DNA of 64,000 nt from Latrodectus hesperus (GCA_037975125.1 CM075853.1:31884613-31948612); one strand, 5' to 3'. Numbered from the stretch's first letter, positions 48,001 to 64,000 are shown. Made by a program: numbers and translations. Notes: generated from the letters alone by a model not told the origin.

Positions 48001-50064
48001 TGTGATGTTTCGTTAAAAATGGGAGCCAAATAAGAAGCAATCCTAACACGTTCGCTTTTAAATTCCATGTTCAGAATTTGAGCGGTCAGAATGTTGCGTG
48101 TCATATTAGAATTCAGAATGTTGCGTGTCATACTAGAATTCAGAATGTTGCGAGTCATACTAGAATTCAGAATGTTGCGTGTCGTACTAGAATTCAGAAT
48201 GTTGCGTGTCATACTAGAATTCAGAATGTTGCGTGTCGTACTAGAATTCAGAATGTTGCGTGTCGTACTAGAATTCAGAATGTTGCATGTCGTACTAGAA
48301 TTCAGAATGTTGCGTGTCGTACTAGAATTCAGAATGTTGCGTGTCGTACTAGAATTCAGAATGTTGCGTGTCGTACTAGAATTCAGAATGTTGCGTGTCT
48401 ACTAGTAATAAAATTTTCATGACATATATATATGTAATAAAATATTTTTAAAAATTGATTGCATGGAAATATAAAAATGTCAACGAACATTTTGAGCCCA
48501 TGTTTTAAAAATCTGCCTTTTATTATTTCAGCATTATTCGTTTTTACTGTTGTTCTATTGTCCATGTGTTAATGGCTTGAATGAAAGGAAAACGACTTCT
48601 CAAATCGATGCTTTTCTCCTTATTTAAGAAATCGTTTTGTTAACAAAATGAATTTCGACGATATTCTTAGATATTCGATGGTGAACATCTCTTTGTTTAC
48701 TGCCGCTCGAATAATGTGACTTGAAGGCAAGCTGGTTTATATTAAAAAAGTATAAAACTCATTTTATATTATGGATCAGATTTACTGTACGGTCACCCTT
48801 GGCGCGTTTCTTTTTGACGCCAAATTTGACGAACATTTTTACTGGAAACCAGGCAAACTAGTACTTTGGCAACCCTATTTGTCATCAATTTCTCATGAAT
48901 ATTTACCAATTTAAATTCATTATAAAATTTAATCAAAAAATATTATGGATAATTTAACATATCAACTTTGTTATTTTACTATTGATGTTTAAAATCTATA
49001 AATCTGCGTTTTTTGTAAATTTTGTAAAATTAGTCGAGCATATTGTTAGATGCCAACAATGTATGAAATATTTGTCACTATTTCAGCCATTTTCCTCCTT
49101 CCGTTTTTCCCGATCGGAAATTCGTCATACGGTCAACCTTGGCGACTTTTTGAAAACTTCGCCAAGGGTGACCGTACGGAAAATTTTTACCTAAATTTTT
49201 TATTATTAATGTAAGCATTGCCTGTTCTTTATAATCATGTTATTTGTATAAATTTAAGAACATTATTGAAAATATTTAAGATTTTAGTCCATAAGATTCT
49301 ACTTCGAATTCAAGAATATTTCGGATTTGTTTAACTTTAAAATTTATATGCGTATTTTTTTTAATATACCAATTCTTGGTAACTACTAAACTATTTATGA
49401 ACAGTTATTGACTCTAGTCAACAATAAAATCTTTTTCAATGTTTTCTTCATAGTTGCTACTCATACGTTGGAATGATCAACCGAGGAGAACAGCCAGTTT
49501 CCCTTGGACCAGGATGTCATTACAAAGGAACCATCGTCCACGAACTTGGACACGCCATCGGTTTCTTCCATGAACAGAACAGATCAGACAGAGACACCTA
49601 CTTGACCATCTACTGGCATAACATCCAAACAGGTATGCTTAGCTAAAATCTTACAACAATGTCTTTGCACGGAAATTATAGAAGTATATATATAATATTT
49701 TATCAAAAATTACCCGAAAAGGTCATACCTACTTAATTCTTTTAACAATGTAGTTACCTATAAAATTATTTTATTGTATTTTATTTTTATTTTACCATTT
49801 CCATATTTTTCAGAGGTAAGACATAAAATGTATTTGATTAAATTTTATAGATAGTGGTGAAAAGAAAACTAGTTCAGCTTTCATTCCCTTAAATACCATA
49901 AAAGGAGGTTCTCGAAACATCTAGCCATAGAAAGCACCATTGAAGCATTAATACGACAAATGACATTTTAACTGTGCCAATTCTTCTTTGGCATTAAGGC
50001 GGATTCTTAACCTGTGGGGTGCGACCCCTTAAGAGGGCGATATATATATATATATATATATATA

Positions 50065-50163
<99 letters not shown>

Positions 50164-50178
50164 CATATATACATATAA

Positions 50179-50257
<79 letters not shown>

Positions 50258-50278
50258 CATACATATATACATATATAT

Positions 50279-50366
<88 letters not shown>

Positions 50367-51661
50367 AAATCTTTTATTATTTTATTTAATTTAGTAAGTT
50401 TTGATTAAGAAACTTACTGAATAACAATAAATTTAAAATTATTTTTGTATTTCTTGCAGAACTAAGTTTCTCAAAGAAAGGTTTAATATTTGAAATAGAC
50501 ACACATTTTCAATTTTTTTCATATATTTAGCATAGATCTCTATTTTGTCTTCAAAGAAGTCACTGCAGAAAATCCAGCTTCACAAAAGTAAAATATTGAA
50601 AATGGTAATAGAATGTGAAATTTCCTTCGTTTTCAGTACAGAAAATGTATCATCTACTCCTGTCCAAATTTCAAAAAGGAATTTTATACTAAATTTTTCA
50701 GTTTTATTTTTCTACAATTTCAGGAATTTATTACTAAATGGTTTCAGTACTGGTGAATCTAAATTTCAAGTATTCTTGAGACAATTTTCTTGATTTTTTC
50801 TTCGGATCAACATTTGTCCTTCTAATGCTCTCTTGCCACCGCTTAAAAATTTACCCATGTTTCTGAACAAATCTTCCTCCATGAATATTTAATACGGTGA
50901 ACTGCAATTAATACAAAATGCATATATAGCGATAAAAGGATCGACTCGAATTAGACTGCCAGAAATTGAAAATAGTGTTATCGAACATTCTTCTTCTCCC
51001 TATAAGAAAACATTTGCTCACATCTGCAAATGATCGAGATGGAATATTTCCTCTAATCCAAAATTTTCGAGACAAATCGAAATTTCTCTCGAAACCACGA
51101 GAATGTGCAACATCGTAGACACAAAAGCAGATTCCGGTGCAAAATGATACCACACCGGATTCTTCTTTTGCCAATGCTGGAAATTTGTGTTGCTAAATGT
51201 CAAAAAGAAGCTCAGTATTCTTGGTAGTTTGTAAGGTTTTAAGTTAAACTCGTGGTGTAGATTTAGCGCCAAAATACTCAAAACAGATTATTATTGTATA
51301 CATTTTACTCTGTACACACAGGGGAAAGTGCCGCGAGCACCAATTATGATTGAAAATTGAGACTTGAATAATGAAAGATTAAGAAACTTTGCATTAAGGT
51401 GTTAGAAAAAATTGAAAATCTTTTCATTTGATATGTTTAGGTATGGAAACTCAGTTCGCTCTCCTGAAGCCACATGAGAATCTCTTGTTGACTCCTTTCG
51501 ACCATGACTCCGTCATGTTGTACGGCAACTATGCTTTCTCCAAGGACGGCAGATCTCTCACCATGGTCGCCAAGAACGGAAAGCCACTTTTGGAGCCATA
51601 CGACAAGAATGGATTAACCTACAGCGATATCCTCAGAGTTAAGAAGATGTACAACTGCTAA
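41941..51661 (+). CDS. Astacin-like metalloprotease gene, copy 3 (six exons, divergent introns)
   Basis: Predicted secreted astacin-family zinc protease of 239 residues with signal peptide. Exons: 41941-42001, 44171-44238, 46466-46541, 47725-47839, 49454-49632, 51441-51661; same phases as copies 1 and 2. The zinc motif [15 protein letters not shown], prodomain FQGD and all four cysteines are present; the Met-turn reads SVMLYG. Exon 1, its promoter and the first 2 kb of intron 1 are near-identical to copy 2, but from 44031 on the introns are unrelated to the other copies. Exons 2 and 4 differ from copy 1 at about a fifth of positions (all silent in exon 2), whereas exon 3 differs at only two of 76, which suggests gene conversion. 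Introns carry a decayed Tc1-like element, a minisatellite, a MITE and a TA tract. No disabling mutation is seen. Confidence 0.9.
44171..44238 (+). CDS. Copy 3 exon 2 (prodomain)
   Basis: 68 nt, acceptor cttttcag, donor gtaagt. About 13 differences from copy 1, all synonymous by eye, so the prodomain peptide is under strong purifying selection. Confidence 0.93.
44501..46036 (+). mobile_element. Decayed Tc1-like element in copy 3 intron 2
   Basis: Left end tagccagtaaaactgcaaca and right end tgttgcaatgtaatgaccag form imperfect inverted repeats. Near the right half, the frame 45599-45787 keeps [14 protein letters not shown] and [16 protein letters not shown], decayed versions of the Tc1 D-D/N-A-R-P-H and P-W-P-x-x-S-P-D-L blocks. 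Heavily mutated and probably old. A SINE-like piece lies at 44975-45125. Confidence 0.6.
44975..45125 (+). mobile_element. SINE-like fragment
   Basis: GC-rich patch with tggtgtggcgtggatgtgg and a B-box-like gtggttcaaaattacgag, nested in the Tc1-like remnant. Confidence 0.4.
46466..46541 (+). CDS. Copy 3 exon 3
   Basis: 76 nt, acceptor attcattag, donor gtgaga. Only two silent differences from copy 1, much closer than the neighbouring exons. Confidence 0.93.
46542..47724 (+). other. Copy 3 intron 3
   Basis: AT-rich, unrelated to intron 3 of copies 1 and 2, and without recognised elements. Confidence 0.7.
47725..47839 (+). CDS. Copy 3 exon 4
   Basis: 115 nt, acceptor catttcag, donor gtatgt. 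About 25 differences from copy 1. The [17 protein letters not shown] core is kept. Confidence 0.93.
48086..48405. repeat. 27-bp minisatellite in copy 3 intron 4
   Basis: About 12 copies of a unit tcagaatgttgcgtgtc-r-tactagaat (r = a or g), each with an EcoRI site. The period is a multiple of three, hence long open frames on both strands that I do not regard as genes. Confidence 0.97.
48567..48733. repeat. Displaced homolog of the copy 1/2 intron 3 segment (in copy 3 intron 4)
   Basis: About 80% identical by eye to 3009-3177; for example cttagatattcgatggtga matches cttagacattcgatggtga. It is the only long stretch of copy 3 intron sequence beyond 44030 that I could match to the other copies. 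Confidence 0.6.
48790..49174. mobile_element. MITE-like element flanked by TA
   Basis: 385 bp with terminal inverted repeats CGGTCACCCTTGGCG (48790-48804 and complement 49160-49174), TA on both sides (48788-48789, 49175-49176). A second, inverted copy of the terminal motif (acggtcaaccttggcga, from 49128) sits just inside the right end and makes it a hairpin. Confidence 0.75.
49454..49632 (+). CDS. Copy 3 exon 5 (zinc site)
   Basis: 179 nt, acceptor cttcatag, donor gtatgc. Zinc site intact; differs from copy 1 by about 17 bases, including LGPGCHYKG for LGNGCHYRG. Confidence 0.95.
50000..50039. other. Possible hAT-type terminal sequence
   Basis: cggattcttaacctgtgggg and tgcgaccccttaagagggcg resemble ends of hAT elements as I remember them. 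The other end was not found. Confidence 0.25.
50040..50364. repeat. (TA)n microsatellite in copy 3 intron 5
   Basis: About 325 bp of TA with CA interruptions. Confidence 0.95.
50365..51440. other. Rest of copy 3 intron 5
   Basis: Several medium open frames on both strands (50545-50793 plus; 50908-51174 and 51018-51281 minus) and slightly higher GC suggest a decayed element, but no motif is recognisable. Confidence 0.35.
51441..51661 (+). CDS. Copy 3 exon 6 (Met-turn, C-terminus)
   Basis: 221 nt from acceptor tgtttag to TAA. SVMLYG Met-turn; the last residue is Cys. Confidence 0.95.
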
Positions 51662-51676
51662 GACCATTAATTTCAT

Positions 51677-51682
51677 AATAAA
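51677..51682 (+). promoter_or_regulatory. Polyadenylation signal of copy 3
   Basis: AATAAA 16 bases after the stop codon; the 3' flank is unrelated to that of copies 1 and 2. Confidence 0.7.
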
Positions 51683-53250
51683 AAATTGATTATTTATACG
51701 CTTTTAGATTTTATTGCAAAGTTTCTTTACAATTCGAACACATTTTACATGAAGGAAAGCAGATCTTGCTAAAGTGAGACATTATCACATCCACGATACT
51801 TTCATAGTTATATTTAAATATCATTTAACTATCACCTAATTAACATGTCTTTTCCAAGTGACCAATTCAAAGACATTTCACACCTTAGTGTCTGAAGCTG
51901 CTAAAACTAGATCTCCAAACAATATACAATTTTTAAAGCATTAACTATTTTGACTTCAATTTTTCCTCTTTTATTCAATAATAATATGTGATTTGTCAAT
52001 GGAACACAAGTAAACTTAAGATGACATTAACATGGTTTAAAATATTGCAAATAATCCATCATAATATATTAAAATTTTAAAGTGCATGTACATTTTAATG
52101 AACTATGATATACTTGACAAGGAAATGTTTTCAAGAAAGCATTAAGATTACATAAACAAAAAATAGTGTCTCTATGTTTAATAAGGAAATTTTAGCTCAT
52201 TTTTTTTATTTTAACTGTATCATTAACTTTACTTTCGAGGTAAAGATGGCACCCCCACTGGGTGCCCCACTGTATAAGTTGCCATCACATTCTCCCCTTG
52301 TAGAGCTGCCGGACATTAAAAAAATGTTATTAACCTACAATATATATAATTACTTAACCTAAATGATTAGTATAGAAGGGGATTCAAACACAAAAAGCAT
52401 CGAAATAGTGCTATAACTCGCAGAGTAAATTGAATGTGCTAAAGATATTATTTCCAAGATGATGAAAATGCAGTTAATGTACTTCCAGCTTAAATTATTT
52501 TGATTACAATTATATATGACTTTAATGAAAATTATAAAAGTTCAGAGACTTTTAATTAGAAAATAAGAAATTTGTTTAAATAATAAATAAAAAGTTAAAG
52601 AATTTCAATAGTAATAAAACAAAAATTTTAAAAATAAAAAATTACCCAAATCACACATTTTTTCCTGTGCAATTGCTGAAAATATTCACTAAATTATTTT
52701 CTCTATCATTATTCACATATATATAGTTTAAATTTCAAAAATTCTTAAAATAATTCAACACATTCTATCTAAAGTCATAGAAACTCAGTTGAGGTTTTTA
52801 GTGAAAAGTTTTAAGTGTTGCTTTTTTCATACGCTGACAAAGTTATATGTAGTAAAATTATGTAGTATCTCGTAAAATTTTATTTACATAACACTATGAA
52901 AGCGAGTTGTATGAAATCTAAGTAATTAGTAATTTAAAGCACTTTCTATACAAAAATAAATCCGATATATTTACGAAATCATTCTTACAGCAATTATATC
53001 GATTTTGTTACAATACACTAAAAAACAGATCTGCAATGAACTGGAATTCGAAACAAATATGGCTTTATAATACGGCTGGCTCATAAAGCAATATACAATA
53101 AACCTCTGTTATTTTAACTTCACAAACACCCTTTTGAATTCATCTAATATAACATATTTTATGATGGGAGAAATTCACTAAGCATAAACTTAAGAGCTTA
53201 CGTTCTTAATTTTGCTCGCACAGTAAAGGACTTTGTACCCATTTACAATT
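51683..53250. other. Sequence downstream of the astacin cluster
   Basis: No homology to the 3' flanks of copies 1 and 2. A GC-rich patch at 52240-52315 (gcacccccactgggtgcccc) looks like part of a repeat. No gene. Confidence 0.5.
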
Positions 53251-53335
53251 GGCCATTAAAATTGCAATACCAGAAATAAATAACAAAGTGTTATTATATT
53301 AGAAGTAACAAGCAACTACATCTTGAAGAAATTTT
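53251..53335. mobile_element. Tc1-like end fragment
   Basis: ttggccattaaaattgcaat resembles the left end of the element at 44501; the rest is not traceable. Confidence 0.4.
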
Positions 53336-53384
53336 GAAACATACATTCTGAGAAATCTATCCTCAGAACTACCACATCTGGCGG

Positions 53385-53540
53385 CAGTAACAAATACGCG
53401 CGGTCTAGGACTTAATAGACAAGACCTGGTTCAAGACCCACTATTAGTACTGGATTTCTTCAGGGTGAATGAACTCATGGACCTGAATTAGCACTTCTGG
53501 TCACGGGGAGGAGAAACAACAATAACACACTCGGGTTTTA
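53385..53540 (+). mobile_element. SINE-like sequence
   Basis: tctggcggcagtaac followed about 50 bases later by cctggttcaagacccac (B-box like) and ending in an aacaacaataac tail. Confidence 0.45.
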
Positions 53541-54515
53541 AATCAAACAAAAATCACATGATTTATACAGTTGCCCAAACACACATAATGCCGCAATTCA
53601 TCGACCATAGTGAGTAGCATACGGTGATGAACCAGTCCATCAAAATCCACTGATCAGATGCTTTCAGAGATCTACAAAATACACTAGCCCAGGCAGCAAA
53701 GGAACATTTTTTGTATGAAGTAAAATTAAAAAAGACTACACATTTTCTGATCAAGGTGGGTCCGGAGCTCGTGACACGTTTGTACAATCATTAGTGCCTT
53801 GTGGGCAACACATCTCTCTTCTCGAAAATAGAGGGCCTAGAGACACAGTAAGGTTTTTGTACCTATCTTGTACCCGGTATCAATTCAAATTTTTACAATG
53901 ACAAAGGACAATCGATAGTCCTTTGCTTTGCAAAATTTGCTATACTTTTGTAATGTACAACCCTTAAGAAACTGGTCATATTGGTACTTCATTTGTATGT
54001 TCATTTTGCTCCTTACATTCAATTTGAAGATTTTGACTTCTATGTATATAACTTGTTTATTTTGTTTCCATGTGATGGTGTGCCCTGCTACTTGCTCACT
54101 AGGTTAAAATGTAAAGATTTCTTTTTATTGTTTCGTCCGCTAAAATGCTAATCCAAAAGCCTACTGTACTAAAAACTTCTGACTCTCAGCAACATTTTTA
54201 ATTTGAATGCAGTCACTATGAAAATTGCTTGTAATATACTTAGTCAGTAATTTTAGACTACCGATTCTGAAGAACTTAGAGAAACAGATAGAAAAAGTAC
54301 ACAAAAATAAATATCCTTATTAGAGAAAACGCTCAAATCTGACTGATTTAAAAGATAGTATTTTAAAACTTTCCTTTAAATCTTTGGGTTTGCGAAAAAA
54401 AACTATTTGTGACCCTATAAAAAGAAAAGAAAATTGTAACATAGCAACTGATATCGAATTTCATTCAATAGTCCAGAATCCAAGTTCGATACCTTATCGA
54501 ATAATTTATCATGAT
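53541..54515. other. Non-coding sequence
   Basis: GC-richer up to 53880, with a minus-strand 74-codon open frame (53563-53787) that I do not recognise; AT-rich after that. Confidence 0.4.
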
Positions 54516-54527
54516 ACTGAAACGTGC

Positions 54528-54810
54528 GCCGCCCATATTGTCTAGTGATCAGTATGCCTGACTACGCATAAGGAGGTCCTGGGTTCGAATCCAGGTTTGG
54601 GCATGGATGTACTTTCTCTCTCTATCTATCCTGTATTTGTCCCTTCCTTGTATGAATGAGGTATGAATGGTTGCCTACCCTATAAACAGGTTTTTATGGA
54701 ATGTGTGTACTGAAGAAGTCGGACTCCACACCAAATATGGTTCAGTTGGAAAAGTGGAGCAGCACACCCCATATTGCCAGCCTAGCTGGCACACGACAAC
54801 AACAACAACA
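54528..54810 (+). mobile_element. tRNA-derived SINE (family 2), full length
   Basis: Starts gccgcccatattgtctagtg, B box GGTTCGAATCC at 54582-54592, tail (CAA)n at 54795-54810. Perfect 12-bp target duplication actgaaacgtgc at 54516-54527 and 54811-54822. Confidence 0.9.
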
Positions 54811-54891
54811 ACTGAAACGTGCAAGCTAATTTAACCTGAATACTCGTCCCCCTTTGTGCATGTTTGTGTATATATACATAGACACACACAC

Positions 54892-56053
<1,162 letters not shown>

Positions 56054-57272
56054 TCAAATTCATTTAAAAAATTATATATATGAAAATTTTTCATATTCAT
56101 ATTTACTTTAATTTATTTTATTTAATTAATGAAGAATATTAATAAGCAAATAAGGAAATATTGTTTTCCTTTTTTTGTCATGTTTTACACTTGCGGTCAT
56201 ATTTTGCTTTAATTTAACAAAAAATGTTTTTATGAGATGTAAGTATATTTTTAATGGATTCATCGCCTTAAATGTTAAAAATAATTAAATCATTTACAAA
56301 CTTTTGTTAAAATATATTATGCTGTTATTAAATCCAACCACATTAATATGCAATGGTTATTTTTTTTACTAAATGTAACAAGCGCTTTTAAAATCACTTT
56401 TCAGCATAAGTATTCTGAAGAATTCAGCCCTCCTTATTACACTTTTTTTTAAATTTAATAATTCAAACAGAGATAGAGCATTAAAGCCTGACCTTTACTT
56501 TTTATATAACACTGAAGTCCGAATACCATAGAAACATTGTCTCATTGATTTTAAATCAGGTTTTTCGTTCTAAGAGCTGATGAAAGCTTTACTTTTTCTG
56601 AACATTTAGATTTTCCGGCTTTAATTATTTTTGGTCATTTTAGTTTTTTAACTGTCTTTGTGAAAAATCAAATTTCTCAATTCTTTATACTGTTTATGAT
56701 TTTGATTCTTTAATGACATAACTTAAAGATATTTTTCAATTTTCAAATTTTTTTCACTTGTTTAATTTTTTTCATTTGTTACTCTATAAAATTCGCTAGC
56801 TTTAAAGCACATTTTTGAAGATCATAAATTATTGCTCTGAAAATAATAAATTGACTTAATACATTTTTGCCATCATCCTTGTAATTTTAATATCTTAAGC
56901 CATTTTATAAATATTGTTTTAGAATAATCGTTTGAATACTCATCAACGAAAATTTTATCGAGGCTCTTTTGATCTCAGAGGAAATATTTTCTTTTTTTCA
57001 GAAATATTTGGAAACAATATTCACTTAAAATAGCTTTTTGTGCTAAAAAAATTAATTTCAAATTTTTTAAATTTGATTAACATTTGTCCTCAGAATATTT
57101 AGACATCTTACCATTTCGAAATTCGTGAAGGCATTCATTAGCAAACTTAAATAATTTAGTAGCAACTCTAGCTTATATAATTTAAAGATTCCTTCTCGAA
57201 TGCTTCAGTATAATTAGTGTCGCCATACCTCCTTGTAACAATTAGTTGAAAAGGTACTCTAAATAACGTTTA
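56054..57272. other. Non-coding sequence upstream of the 57453 exon
   Basis: AT-rich; no element recognised. Confidence 0.5.
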
Positions 57273-57452
57273 GCGAGGGGAGGGGAGTGAGTAGAGGTGC
57301 GGCCGCCGATCACTTCTTTCAATCGGAATTAGAGTGGTTTGTCCACTTGTTGTTTAATACACACCGAAGGAAAGGTACTTTCTGTAGGTCAGTTCAAAAT
57401 ATGGACATGAATGGAGTGTGAGAATAGACTTTTCTCTCGAGAGAAAAAGAAT

Positions 57453-57507
57453 ATGACATTTTTATGGATAATTGTCTTTTGCTCCTTATTTGTATCATAT
57501 TCCACTG
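57453..57507 (+). CDS. Possible first coding exon of an unidentified secreted or membrane protein
   Basis: ATG opens 18 codons of a signal-peptide-like segment (MTFLWIIVFCSLFVSYST) and is followed at once by a consensus donor gtaagt, phase 1, the same phase as the signal exon of the astacin genes. About 150-180 bases upstream is a short GC-rich patch (57273-57312, with gaggggaggggag and gcggccgcc) unlike the AT-rich surroundings, which could be promoter sequence. An in-frame ATG at 57411 would give a longer N-terminus; I prefer 57453 because the hydrophobic stretch starts there. No second exon could be identified before the end of the window, so the protein family is unknown, and chance is possible. 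Confidence 0.4.
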
Positions 57508-61756
<4,249 letters not shown>

Positions 61757-61761
<5 letters not shown>

Positions 61762-62032
61762 AACTCCATGGCACGACAGCTCATGTGGGCCAAGGCCTAC
61801 AGTGCCCACAACTGTTTTCATGACCAAGGGCCCTGGGGTGAGAAGCATATGTCCCAGTTAGGTGGTCAGCCTAACATAAGACCCCCAGTGTTTAGTTCCC
61901 AAGCATGCTTGGTACTCAGTTAATCGACCCACTGAAGGGAGGAAAGGCTGAGTCAACCTAGCCCAGCTCTCATTATTGAACCTCGGACCTGTGTCATGGG
62001 AGCGTGAAACGCTGACTAAGCCTCACCGGGCT
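61757..62032 (-). mobile_element. SINE-like element (family 3)
   Basis: On the minus strand starts AAGCCCGGTGAGGCTTAGTC and runs to an AAACT-type tail at 61757. It inserted or grew between a TA and a CT tract. Same family as 62640-62785. Confidence 0.55.
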
Positions 62033-62048
62033 TCTCTCTCTCTCTCTT

Positions 62049-62120
<72 letters not shown>

Positions 62121-62127
62121 ATATCTA

Positions 62128-62172
<45 letters not shown>
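62033..62172. repeat. (CT)n(TA)n microsatellite
   Basis: CT repeats to 62142, TA repeats to 62172. Confidence 0.95.
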
Positions 62173-62175
<3 letters not shown>

Positions 62176-62639
62176 TGCTTTTATTTCGCTAATGATGTGG
62201 ATAATGAGGAATAATATGAAAATCTTATTTTAACGCAAGACGTGTATTATGGAATTAAATTATAGAAAACAGAAAAGCACATAAATTTTATTTTATTTTT
62301 AAAATAAATGTAACAAAGACAAATATTTTATTCAAAATTTTCAATTTTCAATTTTTTACAAGATTTTTCATTGTTACAAAAGTATCCATATGGTTGTATT
62401 TTTCCTTCAACTTCAATAATTTCATTTTTCATTATTTTTTAAAAAAGAATAATTAAGTCTAACTACTACTAAATGTCTGTTTACAGTGATTAAGGCTACT
62501 TTCTATATAGATATTAAATAATAATATATAGTAAATAGTCTTTAATTTTTTCCTTGTTCAAGAAAATGTAACTTCAAAGCAGATTATTTGACACCCGAAC
62601 CTCTTAAACAGCAGGAGACTCTTGATTGGTATTTTAATA

Positions 62640-62785
62640 CAATAACTAAACACTGTGTTGTACTCAGTTTATCGATCCTCGAATGCATGAAAGGCTGAAT
62701 CAACCTTGCCCAGCAAGGGATCGAATCTCGAACTTGTGCCTTGGGAGCGTAAAACGCTACCACTAAGTCATCAGCTTCAATTTAA
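62640..62785 (-). mobile_element. Truncated SINE-like element (family 3)
   Basis: gtactcagtttatcgatcc and gggagcgtaaaacgctacc match 61913-62013 of the neighbouring copy; lacks the 3' half. Confidence 0.5.
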
Positions 62786-64000
62786 TACAATCAATTATAT
62801 TTTTCAGGAACCGCCTTTTAAAACTTTCTTCTGTAATTTTTTTTTATTAATAATGATAATATAATTAAAAAAATATTTGCAATTATATGACGGTTTTTTC
62901 TTTTGAAAGAAGGTTTATTACATTATTGATTTGATTTACTTTTGTCATTCCATTGCGCATAGTCTACCCTTTTAAATTTCGCTGTAAAATACTTATACAT
63001 TAGTTCTGCAAAGAGAATTTTTTTCAAACTAGAATGGTATATCCTCTTATTGGCGATCTTTACTACTTTTTTCTTCGACAAGACATAAAAAAACCGTATA
63101 TAAGACATAAAAATGACGTAAAACATGAGAGTAAATCAAATCCAGCAACAAAAAATTCCAAAAAAGTAACAAAAATTGAAGCTGCGGCTTCATGCGTTAA
63201 GTTGTTCCAACTGAAAATACTATAATCAAAACAAAGAATGGCAGATTTGGCGAGAAATCCCTTGGGAAGGGATATATCACACCTATACCAATTTTTCATA
63301 TACAGTGACTTGTAATTATTTTATTGTAAGAGAGAAACTGGAAAATCTCCCAAGCATAAAGCTGTATGATGCTCCAATTTATAATGCAACGACAACACCA
63401 ATATCCCACTGTGAAACAGTAGTTAAGATTGGACACATGACCATCGATTATAAAGAGGGTTGTCGGTTAGATTCGTTTCTAATCATTATGTTAGATCAAA
63501 AGGTCTAATTTAACCAAGATTAAGCTTTAAAATGAATTATGAGCCCTCAGAAACGTCTAAAACCGATGTGGGAATTCAACCCAAATACAGTTGCATTGAA
63601 GGCTAAAATGCTGATCATTCAGTTATTTGTTAAATTTTATGGCTAGTTGTCAAGACAGTAATCATAATTTATGTATTCTAACATTTTTCATGCTTATTGA
63701 CAGTTAAACATCTGAAACATAGTTAGAGAATACATATTCATGTAAAATCCAAGTTTTCAGCTGTGACAAAAACTGCATCAGATCATTGTATTCGCATTTC
63801 GCATATTATATTGTAAAAAAAAATTTGAAACAGTTTCAAATTATAACAACAATTTATTACAAATATGTAATTCGGCACTTAAGATTATGAATAAAGCAAA
63901 AAGTGTCTGAAGGGCATTTCCGCTTTAACTATGTGTGCGAAAAAACATCTAGGAATACTAAGATGCGCTCTAACACTTTTTCCTATTAATAATGAATAAA
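62786..64000. other. Non-coding or unassigned sequence to the window end
   Basis: Open frames at 63034-63225 and 63305-63508 have no certain motif. A SINE-like minus-strand segment with gggttgaattcccac lies near 63570-63640. Confidence 0.35.

Noticed and set aside
48078..48422. Long open frames in three registers over a repeat, possibly a repeat protein or CRISPR array
   Set aside because: 27-bp minisatellite without spacers in an intron; openness follows from a period divisible by three.
63305..63508. 67-codon ORF with faint similarity to a retroviral-type protease region
   Set aside because: No DTG/DSG catalytic triplet and no flanking pol sequence.

Overview
The window looks like AT-rich chelicerate nuclear DNA, most likely from a spider. 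This is inferred from three spliced astacin-like metalloprotease genes of a kind expanded in spiders, tRNA-derived SINEs, Tc1/mariner transposons and very long (TA)n and (GT)n microsatellites. There are no operons or bacterial features. Coding exons stand out as GC-richer islands with conventional GT-AG splice sites.

The main content is a head-to-tail cluster of three astacin-like (family M12A) genes on the + strand, each built from six coding exons with identical phases (1,0,1,2,1). Copy 1 enters the window inside its intron 1 and supplies exons 2-6 at 1472-6916. Copy 2 has exon 1 at 10867-10927 and exons 2-6 at 30780-36463, so its first intron is about 19.9 kb. Copy 3 has exon 1 at 41941-42001 and exons 2-6 at 44171-51661. 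The full-length copies encode about 239 residues: signal peptide, short prodomain with an FQGD aspartate switch, and a catalytic domain with [15 protein letters not shown] and four cysteines. The Met-turn reads SIMLYG or SVMLYG instead of the usual SIMHYG. All visible exons are intact. The products are predicted secreted zinc proteases; whether they act in venom or digestive fluid cannot be read from DNA.

Copies 1 and 2 lie in a segmental duplication: 238-13046 is repeated as 29552-44030. Both ends of the unit fall in intron 1, so each unit carries exons 2-6 of one gene and then promoter plus exon 1 of the next. The two units are separated by about 16.5 kb (13047-29551), all inside intron 1 of copy 2. 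That spacer holds a deleted Ty3/gypsy-like LTR element with a gag-integrase fusion ORF (15444-18049), a dead mariner (18306-19497), a nearly intact Tc1-like DD34E element with one nonsense codon (27986-29205), SINEs, hairpins and long TA tracts.

Copy 3 has largely unrelated introns, holding a decayed Tc1-like element (44501-46036), a 27-bp minisatellite (48086-48405), a small TA-flanked MITE (48790-49174) and a long TA tract. Downstream (51.7-64 kb) are SINEs, microsatellites and one possible new gene start: a signal-peptide exon at 57453-57507 followed by a consensus donor. I found no functional RNA gene. No wholly new system is evident; the most unusual points are the intron-1 duplication breakpoints, the mosaic divergence among the paralogs, and a segment that lies in intron 3 of copies 1 and 2 but in intron 4 of copy 3.
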